From positions 9,628,001 to 9,692,000 of the forward strand of contig CM040103.1 in assembly GCA_022496805.1 (NCBI GenBank): a stretch of 64,000 nucleotides of DNA. The letters are read 5' to 3'. This document shows positions 12,193 through 24,449 of the stretch, piece by piece. Position 1 is the stretch's first letter, and every line of letters starts with the position of its first letter. The notes under the pieces were generated by a model. The model ran no database searches. It was not told the DNA's origin and was given only the letters and a program-made list of their open reading frames with translations. The translations under genes were made by a program, and so were the position numbers. Source of the DNA: Pohlia nutans. Lineage: Eukaryota; Streptophyta; Bryopsida; Bryales; Mniaceae.

Positions 12193-13596
12193 GGTATAGT
12201 TACTTTAGTCCTCTTTGAGAACCGAAATTCTTCCTCTTCTTTTTTATTATGGTATGATTATTACTATTCTGATAATTAGAATGATAGTGGCAAACAATTA
12301 TTCCTCATGATAAAGGATGGATGTCAGATTGAAAGGAATTCCAGCTAGAAAGCCACAGTAACTGTGCACTCAAAATCTTCTCGATTTGAATTCCAAAATC
12401 ATAGAATACTGGAATGATTCAAACATGATAAGCTTGAAGGATCCTGTGGGGAAAGTTTTGCCCAATCGTGATGGTTTTCGCGATCTGATGTCATCATGAA
12501 AAATAAAAATGAAAAAGCCTCCGATCTGGAAAAAAAGTTGAAAGTTAGCTTTTTTATGCCATCAATATGTCAGTTTACACTTTGTCCCAATTGATGCATC
12601 ATAAATTCTACATTCTCATTCAACACCACACATTCACCCCCAATACATATCAACATGAATCATTACACATTCCCACGAAAAAAGACCTTTTCAAATCTTG
12701 AACGAAGGTGATGTGGAAAATAGAGCCAGCGAAACACATGGTAGGCCCGTTTTGATCCCCCGTTATAAAATTTGAAATAAGGTATCATTCCTCGAAATAT
12801 TATTGGAATTTGGAGTTTTTGTTTTTTGTTTTTTTTGAATGAAATGGAATTTGGAGTTTGAGTGTAAGCATATCCCCTTTCTCTCAATTTGTTTTTTGCT
12901 TTGGTTTTGATCACTAAAGGTCTAAGAAGTCCATGATTAATTTTAGCAATTTTGAGTAGGTCACACGTGGGTTTTCTTTTTGTTCAAAGTTTATTTGTTT
13001 TATTTATTGCTCTTAGACGATTCTAATGATATAAAATATGGTTCCATATGAATTATATTTTTCACAATATGATTGATTGAATTTGTCCTTTTTTAAACCA
13101 TATTTCCTTGGTCCTTGGGGGGTTAATTCATGAGTGTTGGGATCTGTCATTAACCGATTTTTGGAAGTTGGAGCATGATGTATTTTTAAGTGTACATTAA
13201 AACAAAGAGGGAAATGCCTGTAATGGAGCTCCATTGCAAATGTTCAGAAGCACATCATTATGAATTAGAAATGAGAATTTTCTGAAGCTGACTGTTCTAC
13301 AGCGTCCGCAGAAATATTTCTAAAACAAAATTCTAAAAAAACTGGGAAATTGGTTTTTCCCAAAAACAAACACAGTGAAAAAAAAGAATCTTGAAGAATG
13401 ATTTCAAATATTTCATATGTCTACCATTTGGTATTGTGAGAATGTTTGTAGAATTCTTAGATAGAAACTCCGGTCCTCATTGTGAGGCTAGCGTGAATAA
13501 AGTGTTGGTTCGTTTTGACAATGAGTCAATGTCCACTGGACAAAGAGCTTGTAGAATTTTTGGTAATAAAAAGGGTGCCTGGTCTTTGGACACCAT
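12193..13596. other. Intergenic, no supported gene
   Basis: Several frames of 60-80 codons exist but none shows a recognisable domain or neighbouring exon. A GGGGGGTTAA word at 13118-13127 could be a relic TTAA-element end without a visible partner. Confidence 0.45.
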
Positions 13597-13791
13597 GAAA
13601 TAGTACTAAAACATGATGCCCAAGACACTAGCTTGTTGCCAATATGGGCCTTGCACATCAAGAAATAGTACTAAAACATGATGCCCAAGACACTAGCTTG
13701 GTACCAATATGGGCCTTGGACGCCAAGAAATAGTACTAAAACATGATGCCCAAGACTCTAGCTTGGTGCCAATATGGGCCTTGAACACCAT
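13597..13791. repeat. 65-bp tandem repeat, three copies
   Basis: GAAATAGTACTAAAACATG begins at 13597, 13662 and 13727, an exact 65-bp period. The copies differ at a few positions (TTGTTGCC, TTGGTACC, TTGGTGCC). No coding frame is maintained. Confidence 0.9.
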
Positions 13792-14266
13792 GCTCTAACA
13801 CTATTCATTGGTACCCGGGTACCTCTTTTTTACTAGTGTTCATTCAAACTTGAATTTAATTTGCACATGACAAACGTGTGCTTCAATGACAGGAGGGAAG
13901 CCATGAACCAACTCCCATTTAGAAATCATCACAAATAACCAACTATGAAATATAAATGCAACAAAATGCAACAACAAACATTTATAAATGAAAATTATGA
14001 ATTTAACTTGAGGGGGTGGCATGACCAAGCAAATTCCTTCACAAAATGAATTGGATGGAAATCATCCACGTAGCAATTGGAATTGAATAGCGAGTTACAT
14101 TCGTAAACAAGATTTTGGTCTCCCAAGCGTTTAGGGGTTAACTCTTAAAGAACAATGCTTATCCCTAAAAAATTATTACTTCTTGTGATATTTTCAAAAA
14201 CGGAGTTGTATCTCTCAATTGGTGTTCATGTAGAAAACTTCATCATTGAAGCTCAAAGAGGACCTA
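13792..14266. other. Intergenic with an orphan TTAA-element end
   Basis: AAGCGTTTAGGGGTTAA ends at 14141. It is a typical right terminus, but no matching left terminus was found, so the element is probably truncated. Nothing else recognised. Confidence 0.5.
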
Positions 14267-14747
14267 GGGCTGCTTTACACTACGGTGGAAAAGTGCATTG
14301 GTTGGTCAAGGATTTCAACCCAAGACATGGTTAATCGAGGGTAGGAGTGGTATGCTCGGAGATTGAAAATGAAAAGACAATAAAAAAAATTGTGTAAAAT
14401 TAAATATGTGATTTTTGAAAGTTCTCGTAAATAAAGAAATATAGAAATACATCAAAATATGCCTTGAAGTTGGAGTTCTCAAAACTTGAAGTTTCTTGTC
14501 CAACGCTTTGAGGTTGCCTCGGAGTTGCCCAAGAAACTTGGCCGCCGAAGAACTCTCCTTCAAAAAAGTGTCGCCGCGGTGCGAGCCATGTCATTTTTTC
14601 TTTCATGTACAAAGTTCTCCATTGGAGGACTCTTGGCTGTAGTGTAAACCACCACTGGACAAGAATGTCACTCTTAGCCAATCATATTTCAGAATTCCCT
14701 TAGAATTCATGACCAATGGACTTCTCCACCGTAATGTAAAGTGGCCT
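14267..14747. mobile_element. Harbinger-like MITE
   Basis: Left GGGCTGCTTTACACTACGGT and, from the right, GGCCACTTTACATTACGGT form terminal inverted repeats related to the MITE at 2462. CTA (14264-14266) and TTA (14748-14750) may be a mutated 3-bp duplication. An internal TGTAGTGTAAACCACC near 14640 may be a second end from a nested relative. Minus-strand frames of 80-93 codons inside lack any recognisable domain. Confidence 0.6.
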
Positions 14748-15412
14748 TTAGTTGTGAGACTGTATATCAATTTTCAGAACAATCTACCATATATATTACA
14801 TGATCATGACTTGTTTTTTTAATTTTTTGAACAAAATCAACATGCCATTTGTTGCAAACATTCTCATAAATTCTAAAACCATAATTATCATCTGAGATTT
14901 CAAGAGCGTATAAAGATGTATTGTAACTAGGTGCTCACAAAAAATGAAATTCTAAAACTAAATACAACAATTTATATTTGGATTAAGTGACTTGTTGGTG
15001 ACTCGCTAAGCCGGTGTTTGTGGTTAATTGTTATGTTGCATAAAATGTGTAAAGGTTTCAGAAAGATTTTTGAAATATTCCCAAATATTCCCAAATAATA
15101 TAAAATATGTATAAAATATTTCAAAGATTCTAAATAGATTACATTTAAATTTTTTTTTTAACATTTGCCATAATTATTACATAGTGTTAATGACGAAGTA
15201 ATGACAAATGTTTTCCATATTCTAGACTTTTGTTTTTGGACAAATTTGATGCCCAAGTGTGAAAACGCGCTTTTGGTCATCAACCTCCCTAATCATCATG
15301 TTCTAAATTCACTTGCGTTGACATTTTAGTTTTTTTCTAGTAGATTGATCAACGGAAATGGACATTGTAAAGGATTTCTATGTTCTTGTAACGGACATTT
15401 ACATTTGCCTAG
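14748..15412. other. Intergenic, nothing recognised
   Basis: AT-rich sequence with no supported gene, RNA or repeat pair. Confidence 0.5.
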
Positions 15413-16276
15413 TTAACCCTTAACTTCCTGAACCATTTTGAGCGCGTTTTGGACCCTGATTTTTTCGGTTAGAGATACATGTTGCTCAAACTTATGTAGT
15501 TCACTTTTTTACAAAATCAACCGTAAGATCTTGTAGATATGCAAGTCACCTTCATCTTTACAAAGTTTGGTGTCAGTCCGAGTTATAGGTTGCTTGGATG
15601 GAACACAAAAGTGAAGGGTACACCAAGAAATTCACTGTTTTCTCACTGCTGAAAATGAGCTTTGACCGACTCTCTTGCGCACATACTATTTTAGAAAGTT
15701 GGTGCCTTCTTGTCATTCTGAAGATAATCAAGTTTCCTACGCATGACAACAAGTTTTGTATTTTTAGGATAAAAAATGAGTGAAAAAGAGGCCTTGACAT
15801 GACATCCACTTTTTACTAGTTCACTTGTGACTTTGAGAGAAATCTTACAACTTCCTACAAATTTGCTCTTCCATTGCAAAATCAGACACGGTAGGTTGAA
15901 AGTACACAAAAGAACACATATAGTAGGAAAAAGAATATTGGAAAAAGGTGAAATCCAAGTGCAAGATTTGCATTTCAGTAGCTACACCCACCTACAAGCC
16001 GCCCTGCCCAACTGGAATACGTGGCAGCTCGTCATTCGCTCGTCACTCTCTTTTGTTGACTTTTCTTCCTCAATTTTGTGACCACCCAACACTTGTGGAT
16101 TTTTGTAAAATTGACAATGTGCATTTCTCCAAATCAGACTACACCATTGGATAGCTAACTCGTTTCTACACAAAACTGGCTCAAATTTTGAATCATTTGA
16201 GCACTCCTTCCTCAAGATATTTTCAGTTCTAAAAATAGTGCGACCCATTTTGGGTCGCCCAGGAAGTTAAAGGTTA
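15413..16276 (-). mobile_element. TTAA element family F, 864 bp
   Basis: Left end TTAACCCTTAACTTCCTGAA, right end read inward TTAACCTTTAACTTCCTGGG. The perfect palindrome GCGACCCATTTTGGGTCGC sits about 20 nt inside the right end. Overlapping frames of 60-88 codons on both strands (15573-16248) lie inside; none resembles a transposase, so I treat them as chance frames. Confidence 0.8.
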
Positions 16277-16544
16277 ACATTGAGTTAAAATTATGAAATC
16301 CTAATAAACTATTAAAGTAACAAAATTATTCTTGAACACAATGTGTCTTCCTAATCCTTTAGAAATGGATCCTCGGTCAAGAAATGTCACACTGTAATAG
16401 ATACACCTCTAAGCTTGTGCCCACATGTCAGTCGTACATAACTACTCCACCCTTTTGAATGTAGACATTCTTTTCATAACTAGTAGACAGTAGCCAAAAA
16501 ATCCTTAACCAACAACCAATAAGGATACGTTAGTATATGTGTTT
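16277..16544. other. Intergenic, nothing recognised
   Basis: No gene or repeat seen. Confidence 0.5.
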
Positions 16545-16675
16545 GGGTCGGTGTGATAGTTGCGCGAGTCATGAATTTAGTGTTGATGAGGTTCTAAGTG
16601 TTTATCTCATATATTTGACTCGGGTTTGAATCCAAATGATCTTGTGTAAGCATGTATGCAATATGTAGTGCCATC

Positions 16676-16741
<66 letters not shown>
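16545..16741 (+). mobile_element. tRNA-derived SINE with (AAT)n tail
   Basis: A box-A-like GGGTCGGTGTGATAGTTG is followed some 70 nt later by the box-B-like CGGGTTTGAATCC, the internal Pol III promoter layout of tRNA-derived SINEs. The 3' end runs directly into about 21 AAT/TAA units (16676-16741), a tail type seen in many SINEs. No target-site duplication was identified. Confidence 0.6.
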
Positions 16742-16745
<4 letters not shown>

Positions 16746-16848
16746 TGGCCTAAAGATCATCATTGATTAGGGTTTTATCCCCGACTCTAAATCCCCCTTT
16801 AGCGTTCATGCAAGAGGACAAAAATTGTCCTCTATTTTGTGCATCTAG

Positions 16849-17177
16849 CCCCTAAACGTCCTAGCGTCTAGAAATTGAATCACGAATAGATTCAAAGCCT
16901 TGCAATTTTCTCATACAATCTCAAATGACTTTCATCATAATCACTTTTGTAAGACTATTAAATTCTCTATCAATAACATTAAATCTCTTGTGATGAGGAG
17001 TTGTTGATAATATCGGAGAGGCCTTCAACTACAAGTATGCCAAATTTGTTGGGTAGATTTCATACTTGCAATGGTTCTCTCATGTACACCTCATGTACAT
17101 TTGAACCATGCTAATATCTATTTTTGAGGCTAGCATCTACTTCTGTTCAAAGGATTGATACGTTTAGAGACTAGGAG
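16849..17177 (+). mobile_element. Degenerate TTAA element, family G
   Basis: Starts GCCCCTAAACGTCCTAGCGT and stays similar throughout to the intact family G copy at 24120-24449, ending GATTGATACGTTTAGAGA. The terminal TTAA motifs have been lost by mutation. Confidence 0.7.
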
Positions 17178-17353
17178 CATACCTTAAAAAATAACCCCCT
17201 CTTTCAAGGGTTTAAAATTCCTGAGCAAGCCCTCCTGAACAAATATGCGGCTATAAGGCTCAATTTTCCAAAAATAATTGCCAAACAAAGACCCTAGGGT
17301 GCGCAAAACGGAAGTTTCACGAAACCAGGGCCCATGGGTGAATAGTGCTTGCA

Positions 17354-17900
17354 TTAACCCTTTAAAGTCCCAATTTAACACTGTTTTCAAAGATTCGTTA
17401 TAAAATGTTTGATAAAAAACTAAAATGGAGTTGATGTACAAAGCAAAGTTATAAATGTCAATGTGAAGATAACATCTATACGGTTGAATTCATCATATTT
17501 ATCATTAATATTTTTTAATTAATTTTACAAGGTTTTCTCTTGAAATTCAATTAAAAATCCAAAATTAACATTATATATTTTTTAAATATTGTAATGAAAT
17601 TGGAATAACATGCACTACAAGATGGTATGGTTTTCACTATTTGATTCTTTTTATTATGAAAAATCATGTTTAAGGTCTCACTTTTTGAACTAAGAATGAA
17701 ACTTGACATAAACCACTTTTGCTATTTTTCAAACACTCTCAATATCTTATCTTGAAGATCCGTACCGTACAAATGGTAATCATCTAGCACAAGAATTTAA
17801 AAAAATTGAATGGATGAAAACATCCCCGTGCGTGGTGAAGGGACACGTCCAGAAATCATCCATCGTCCAGATTCTGGACGCAGGCGCGTCCAGGGGTTAA
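17354..17900 (-). mobile_element. TTAA element family A, full length, reversed
   Basis: 547 bp with TTAA at both edges. The right end read inward is TTAACCCCTGGACGCGCCTG followed by CGTCCAGAATCTGGACG. The left end TTAACCCTTTAAAGTCCC matches the other end of the 11.6-kb copy. Non-coding. Confidence 0.85.
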
Positions 17901-18087
17901 CATCAAGGGGGGTTTTAGAGTTTTATTACTCCAAGATTGCGTTCCAGTTGAAACAAAACTGTTTTTCTACCACATCCAGCAAACCTCACATGTCTATGCA
18001 GCTTTTTGTCCCTGGGAATGTAAGTACACTACAGTACATGAACTTCCTTTTGTCCATTGCGCCGACCAGCAGATCCCTATGACCTTT

Positions 18088-18470
18088 AACCCTTTAGTGC
18101 CCAGGGTCAGTGTTTGTCATGTGTTTTTTTTATTGGCAACATAAAAATAAAAATAAAAATAAACATAAAATCATTGGGAAAGAATATTTGGTGAAATCTT
18201 CAGCTTGCAATCATATTTTGGTAGTTTTCTTCACAAAAAAATAATAGAGAAAATCTGACCAAAAAATTCAAAATTTTCTCGTTTTCTTCCTTCACAAAAC
18301 ATAAATGTAGAGAAATCTTGCAAAATATAGCAAGAAAAAATAAATGTTGGTGCCTACAATGATTTTCGACAAACCATAGTTTTTTGGTGATTTTTTTCTT
18401 AAAACTCTCTCTGTTCAAATTGTGGATACTATCAGTATTATTTGACCATATAAATGTAAGCACAACTTAA
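18088..18470. mobile_element. TTAA-element end with fragment
   Basis: TTAACCCTTTAGTGCCCAGGG is a typical terminus with a small CCCAGGG palindrome. The following sequence resembles 4300-4460. No opposite terminus was found, so this is a truncated copy. Confidence 0.5.
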
Positions 18471-19151
18471 TTAAACAAGTGCCACTTAAACCTTGGTTAG
18501 ATCGGACCGATGAATTGGTATATTATGGTGTGTCTTTGAACCGTACAATGCACACTCAAAAAATGAGATTTTAAAGGGTGTGTGACTACAAAATTAAATA
18601 GGATTTGAGTTGAATTTTCAAAAATGAAAGCAAGGAGGTTCAACAATGATCTATGTCAACATCTTTCTTGTTGCAATCTTTTATGTGAAGAACTGACTCA
18701 CACATAACTATTGTGAATTTTGTAATTAACAATGATTTATTCTTATATTGTTTAGGACAAAATCATACGTTAAAATATGAAAGGAGTTGGTACATTGATC
18801 AAGATCAAAATACATATACTAATGGAACATGAACAATAGAATACAATCCAAAAAAATAAAACAAGATAGCAAACTCCCAAACTTCAGAAACATTGCATAG
18901 TACATGTGTTGTATTTGTAAATGTTTATTTTAATTTCAAGTATTTGCAATATTTTTTTGCATCAGTCATTGAAGTGCACTAGATCAATTACCCACCTTCC
19001 ACAAAGAGTGGTAAAACCCCGAAGGATGAAATGGAAGAAAATTGGTTAGAAGAAAGACGTGCAATTGTCAATACAAGAATACACTACGACACCAAGCAAG
19101 TAAAAAGCAGCTAAATATATACTACTTTCTTTTACTTCGCTTTGATTCTCA
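18471..19151. other. Intergenic, nothing recognised
   Basis: AT-rich sequence without a supported gene or repeat. Confidence 0.5.
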
Positions 19152-19555
19152 TTAACCCTTAAAGAACATACTAAACTCCATTGTCTTGGGAGAATCTTGC
19201 TCATGACTTCTACTCCATTAAACCAAATGGGGTTTTTTAAATGCCAAAACAAACATATTTAAAGCATCTACATTCCTCTAGAATAGAACAAAAGTAAATA
19301 AAAAAAAAGAATCACATCAAAAAAGTTGGGCCAAACTATTTTGGTGCCATTTTGACACCAAAAGCCACATACAATTCATTTTAGTGTCATTTTATCCATA
19401 CTAGGTTGGTATGGAGGTTGGCACCAAATTATCTTAAATGCATTTCTATGCACCATGTTCACATGCCTCGAAGTTCCTGATGGCCATGCTTGAAATGAAG
19501 TTTTAAAGAGATTTTGGGTGTGGGAATCAAGAAAGCCATGTCCTTTAAGGGTTAA
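19152..19555 (-). mobile_element. TTAA element family H, long copy
   Basis: 404 bp with ends TTAACCCTTAAAGAACATAC and, from the right, TTAACCCTTAAAGGACATG. The stretch with GAGAATCTTGCTCATGACTTC is the reverse complement of part of the shorter H element at 24446-24695. Family H shows no clear sub-terminal palindrome. Confidence 0.75.
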
Positions 19556-21779
19556 CTCTCCCTAGCCGGTTTAACTACTTAACTCAAAAATCTTCACACA
19601 CAAGATATTCTCGTTAACTCTAAGTACTCAATCGATTAGCTAATGGCTCTTAACTAATAGTCTTACCTAATAACCAGATGCAAGCACGACTTAACTAAAC
19701 ATTGTTACCTAACTAATTTTAAGCTAAATGTTGTTAACATTTGTTAATTACTCCTTACTTGCTTGGTGCGGGGCCTAAGTAGAGGTTTTAGATCAACAAT
19801 TGAAGAAGAAAAACAATGCACTAGCTCTTACCACATGGGGAGACGAAAGCACTAAGACCTTACATAAAGATTGCCTGGTAAAAAGGGTGCCCTAAAGCCA
19901 CTACTGATAGAGACCTAGAGACAAGATAAACTCACACTTCAGCTTGTGACTAGGTCAAATCCCTGGAATGTTCAATTAGACTTCCAGCTGCAGGAAGGAA
20001 GAGGCAAGCCAGTACAAACCCTAGATAAATTCAGAGGTGCTCCAAATTCGTCCAATATTGGTAAGCCAAGTTGGCCAGGGTTCCACGTGAGCACGATGAA
20101 TTATTCTGCGCCAGAAACCTTGCCAAATAAGAATCTTCAAACTGCTGATAAGCCCAAGGAAATCAAAGTGCGTTCCATTCATGTGGGACCAAAGAAAGCA
20201 GAAACTTCACAAACTACTAAGTTACTGCCTAGCCAAATTTTTTTTTTTAAACAAACAAAAAAACACCATAATTCTTCCAAGGACATGGGAGTGTTTACTG
20301 GATCTACTGACAAGTGTACATATTCGGGTTGAAGCAGAAACCTTGTTTTTTTTGTCTTGATTTAAACCCACTCCATGCGGCGACAGGCCTCTTTTTGTCA
20401 CTAAACGAAGATGCCACTTCTTATTTTTAAAAATCTCTTGAAAGTGGAAACATCGTGCACATCGAAGTTTGAGACGAGATGCCATGCTCACAGCTGCCCA
20501 AAAAATAATAACATTACTTTACTCCAGCAAGCTCCTCACCATCACATAGGGACATGAAGTCGCTGTGCATCATGTGCAGCTAGTTAACTTTATTCCCGGG
20601 TTTAGACTGCGCAGATCCCCTTCTTCTTCTGCCCACCAACAGGTAGAAAACAAAAAACCGAAGTTGTTAGTAAAGTAGTTCCATTCAACCCCCAACACAA
20701 GTAACAGATTTGGACATTCAGCAACCCTAGGAGAGAACCTGTCTTTGACTCTGAGCAAACAAAACCTTGTGTAGTACTAAACTTTTATATAACTTACAAA
20801 TTTGGAAAATGAGACACAGAAAATCTGCCACTTGTAAAGGAAACCGTTAAACGTGGCTAACAGAAATTATAAACTGTCTATTTTGACCATCATATTGTCA
20901 TATTCCCACAGCCAGTTGAAGATGGGCCGCAAAAATCCAACTGTAAGAAAAATCAGAAACCAAAGTGTTTTGACATATTTCTGTCCGATGTCTGGTTCAT
21001 GCAACCAAGTGGAGAACCCCATCACTCTGTACTTTCCTGATTACAGGGCTCCTTCAACAGGTGTTTCCAAATGAACAGCCCATCGTTAAAACCTAGCCAC
21101 ATATACCTACTGCCTACACTCAAAACTAGGGAGGCTACAATTTGGAATACACAAGCTCCGAAAAAACACGGCAATCAGCTGGGTCCAGCAATGGACGGTA
21201 CTCTATTGCTGAACCAAGCTGGCAAACGATGACTGATTACAGATACCTCACAGTCATTACAAGTTCTAGATCCCCATGGAATATTCCATATCTAAAGATA
21301 TTTTATTTTCATTCTAGAAAGAAAAACAGAAAATAAAATATAGACTTATAAATCTAAATCTGAAAACAACACGTGGATGATGATCTTTAACAATGAAAGC
21401 CAGGTTTTACGTAATAAACAATGACGAGAACATTGAATTAATAACATAAGAATACAACCAGTTAAAAAAACAGTAAAGACTGTTTCTGATCAAGACGGTG
21501 GAACTGACAAGCATGAATCGGCCAACAAAGGAAGATTGACAACACTAATACTTGAGATAAAAACGAATGTCTTATTGATTCCCGTGAATACAGAACAGCA
21601 ATATCCTCCTACTTATAGATATCTCCCAGCGTACAAACATTTATATTGCAATATATCTAGAAATTATTCTCTACAAAAAATGCCGGAATAATTTCTACAA
21701 ATCCACCCTTCTGTAAAGCATCGTCTACTCCAACACAACACCTAAACGAAATGCTTGTCGTTGTATGATTTGTGACTGG
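19556..21779. other. Intergenic, higher GC, no recognised gene
   Basis: Base composition is less AT-rich than the flanks from about 19.8 kb onward. The longest frame is 128 codons on the plus strand (19946-20332, starting MTRSNPWNVQLDFQLQEGRG); it has no domain I recognise and no neighbouring exon. It could be untranslated RNA or a decayed gene. No tRNA seen. Confidence 0.4.
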
Positions 21780-23465
21780 AATTCAAAACGCACAAAACCT
21801 AAAACTTAACCCCCTTGGTCGAAGACACAGAATCTGGCCTCCACACAAGACAGGGTTCCGGGACGAAAAACTTGACCCTCAACATGTGACTGACCTAAAC
21901 TGAATTGAAAAACCTTTTGAAAATAACCTAGGAAAAAACCCTAACATAGAATTAACACTTCCGGGAAGGATTAAAAGTTGTACCAAGATTGCGGCTGAAG
22001 AAGTTCCTTTATCTCCTCGACGCCATAAATTGAACAGCATTTGTCCTTCATCAATCTCCCGAGTTTGTACTGCTATGGCCGTGCAGTGGCTTGTTTGGAG
22101 TGTCTACCTAAACCCTAAAACCATGAGTACATTGTGCGTTCTACAGTGAGCCTGGGTGCAACCCTAACATCCGCCCAAATATTAAGAGAAGCCTCCCAGC
22201 ACCCACTGCCAATGCGGTTCCGGGACCTTGAAACTTGTAAACCTTCGTACAAAGAACTTCACCTTCAGTCTAAACCAAATCGAAGAGCCTTAATCTTTCA
22301 GAAGAAAACCCTACCATAGAATAACACTTCCGAGAGTTGTACCAAGAACAATGCGTTCCTCTTTCTCCACAATTCAGCATTAGCACTTTCTTACATCCTC
22401 CGTGATGCCCTGAAGTAGAACAGAAACCCTAAAATATAACCCCATTGGCCGAATGCACAAAATCTAGTGATGGATGAACTTCGCTAATTTCCGGGACCCC
22501 GATAATTATACAATACACTCTAACACTTCCAGGAAGATTAACCAAGATTGCGGCCTAACTCTTTCGCCAACAGTAGTTATAACTTAATAATCCTGCTCCT
22601 TGGCATAAACATCCTCCGTGATGCCCTGAAATAGAACAGAAACCCTAAAATATAACCCCATTGGCCGAATGCACAAAATCTAGTGATGGATAAACTTCGC
22701 TGATTCCCGGGACCCCGATAATTGAGAGCCTTTCATACAATAAACTCTAACACTGTAACCAAGATTGCGGCCTAACAATACGTTTCTCTTTCGCCAACAG
22801 TAGTTATTACTCATTAATCCTGCTCCTTGGCATAAACATCCTTCGTAATGCCCTGAAATAGAACAGAAACCCTAAAATATGGCCGAATGCACAAAATCTG
22901 GTGATGAATGAACTTCGCATTCCGGGACCCCGATAATTGAAAAAATCCAAACCCTAACATTTCCCGGAAGATTAAAGAGAGTTCTACCGAGAGTTCTCAT
23001 TCTCCAACAGAAACAAGATTATTACTTATTAATCCTGCTCCTTGGCATAAACATCCTCCGTGATGCCCTGAAACAGAACAGAAACCCTAAAATATAACCC
23101 GAATGCACAAAACCTGGTGATGGATGAGCTTCGCATTCCGGGACCCCGATAATTGAAAAAATAAACCCTAACACTTCCCGGAAGATTAAGAGAAGATTTC
23201 TCATTCTCCAACAGGAACAAGAGTTGTTTCTTATTAATCCTGCTTCTTCTTCGCACTGACATCGTCCGCCTTGCTAAGCGCACCATAATCCCCAACACAA
23301 TCAACGAAGCCCCGAGCACCCACTGCCACTGCGTGACATCCGCTTCCCCGAACAGGAGCCACCCAGCCATCCCCGATAATTGAAAAAAAATCCATACAAT
23401 AGACCCTAACACTTCCCGGAAGATTAAGAGAGTTGTACCAAGATTTCTCATTAGATTGTTTCTTA
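21780..23465 (-). repeat. Tandem array derived from the TMEM42 gene 3' end
   Basis: The word AATCCTGCT(C/T)CTT recurs at about 22588, 22816, 23031, 23236 and, in the intact gene, 23468 (spacing 205-232 bp). Each unit carries ACAGAAACCCTAAAATATAA, GGCCGAATGCACAAAATCT and CGGGACCCCGATAATT-type words. More diverged units reach back to about 21780. The unit nearest the gene still contains about 130 bp of coding sequence. Confidence 0.85.
23236..23385 (-). pseudogene. Duplicated 3' coding fragment of the TMEM42-like gene
   Basis: Read on the minus strand this encodes GMAGWLLFGEADVTQWQWVL followed by GASLIVLGIMV, identical to the C-terminal third of the intact gene at 23466-23879. It then diverges into LARRT and lacks the intact tail. 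There is no start codon of its own in the matching part. It is one unit of the 3' tandem array, made by duplication of the last coding stretch plus flanking DNA. It could be read only as an unusual alternative 3' end of the upstream transcript. Confidence 0.8.
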
Positions 23466-23879
23466 TTAATCCTGCTTCTTCGCACTGACATCGGCGTCCG
23501 CCTTGCTAAGCACCATGATCCCCAACACAATCAACGAAGCCCCGAGCACCCACTGCCACTGAGTAACATCCGCTTCCCCGAACAGGAGCCACCCAGCCAT
23601 CCCGGACAGCAAGAAATTCGCCGCGAAGTTGAACACGGTAGCTTGCAAACTCGGCAGGCTCGTCAAGCTGCGCACGTAGAGCGTCCACATGGCCACGTTG
23701 CAGGCCACCACGCAGGCGTAGGAGGCCAGGCGCACCTCCCAGCGGGGGGAGGAGCCCGCCAGTTTGGCGAACACGGCCGCCATGGCCGCCATCCCGCCTG
23801 CTGTTACTGCGAGTGCCCTCCCTAGCAGGGGCGATTGGGAGTCCGCCGCCATGGGTAATTGTGAGTCCTCCTCCGCCAT
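23466..23879 (-). CDS. TMEM42: TMEM42-type small multispanning membrane protein
   Basis: 137 residues in one exon, starting at the first ATG of the frame (MAEEDSQLPMAADSQSPLLG). Four hydrophobic segments are visible at roughly residues 22-40, 48-68, 76-98 and 104-122. The length, the segment ending NFAANFLLSGMAGWLLFGE and the GASLIVLGIMVL helix fit the TMEM42 family, a half-size relative of EamA/DMT transporters; its substrate is not known. The protein ends KKQD, which fits a C-terminal dilysine KKxx ER-retrieval signal, so ER or Golgi membranes are likely. GC content is far higher than the surroundings. The 3' coding end and flank are tandemly duplicated immediately downstream. A second in-frame Met at residue 10 could also serve as start. 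Confidence 0.85.
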   Translation of the reverse strand: MAEEDSQLPMAADSQSPLLGRALAVTAGGMAAMAAVFAKLAGSSPRWEVRLASYACVVACNVAMWTLYVRSLTSLPSLQATVFNFAANFLLSGMAGWLLFGEADVTQWQWVLGASLIVLGIMVLSKADADVSAKKQD

Positions 23880-23905
23880 TGTGATCGAGGAGGATGAGTT
23901 AACTT

Positions 23906-24115
23906 AAGAGCATCCCCAGTAGTGCTGTAACCCTTAAGCCTACATCCGCCTTAATGGAGGAGGATCGCCATAGCCACGGGGGTCGTTGCAAGTGAAACGG
24001 GAGTGGCGGTTTGAAAACAAGGTGGGTGAGAATTTGAAACGGGGCCTGGCGCCCTTTTCGTGGCGCGGTGATGGGGTTGCTGCGGTGTTAGGGTGTTCTT
24101 CTATTAAGGTAGAGG
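23906..24115. other. Upstream region of TMEM42-like gene, possible MITE
   Basis: AGAGCATCCCCAGTAGTGCTG resembles the GAGCATCTCCAGYAG ends common in plant MITEs, but no convincing opposite end was found. This GC-rich stretch probably also includes the promoter of the minus-strand gene. No TATA box could be assigned. Confidence 0.3.
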
Positions 24116-24119
24116 TACC

Positions 24120-24449
24120 TTAACCCCTAAACGTCACAGCGTCCAGAAACTGGATCATGAACGGATTCAAAGTCCTGTAACTTTTTCATGCAATGTGGGA
24201 TGATTTTCATCCAAGTCACCTTTGCAAGCCTATTAAGTTCTCTAGCAATGAGAGCAAATCTCTTGTGATGGGGAGAGATCCATAATATTGGAGAGGCCTC
24301 CAAATGCAAATATGTCAAATTTGTTGGGTAGATTTCATGCATGCAATGGTCCTTTCATGTACACTTATTGTACATTTGAATCATGCTGAAATCTATTTTT
24401 CAGGCTAACATCTATTTGCGTTCAAAGGATCGATACGTTAAGGGGTTAA
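24120..24449 (+). mobile_element. TTAA element family G, intact
   Basis: 330 bp. Left end TTAACCCCTAAACGTCACAG followed by the near-palindrome GTCCAGAAACTGGATC. Right end read inward TTAACCCCTTAACGTATCG. TTAA at both edges; the right one is shared with the next element. A degraded relative lies at 16849. Confidence 0.85.

Noticed and set aside
15573..16248. Cluster of overlapping frames on both strands, up to 88 codons
   Set aside because: They lie wholly inside a non-coding TTAA element and encode nothing resembling a transposase.
19946..20332. 128-codon plus-strand frame
   Set aside because: No domain, no neighbouring exon and a low-complexity Phe/Lys stretch near the end; noted only as part of the intergenic description.
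23433..23825. 130-codon plus-strand frame opposite the TMEM42-like gene
   Set aside because: His/Arg/Gly-rich shadow of the GC-rich minus-strand gene.
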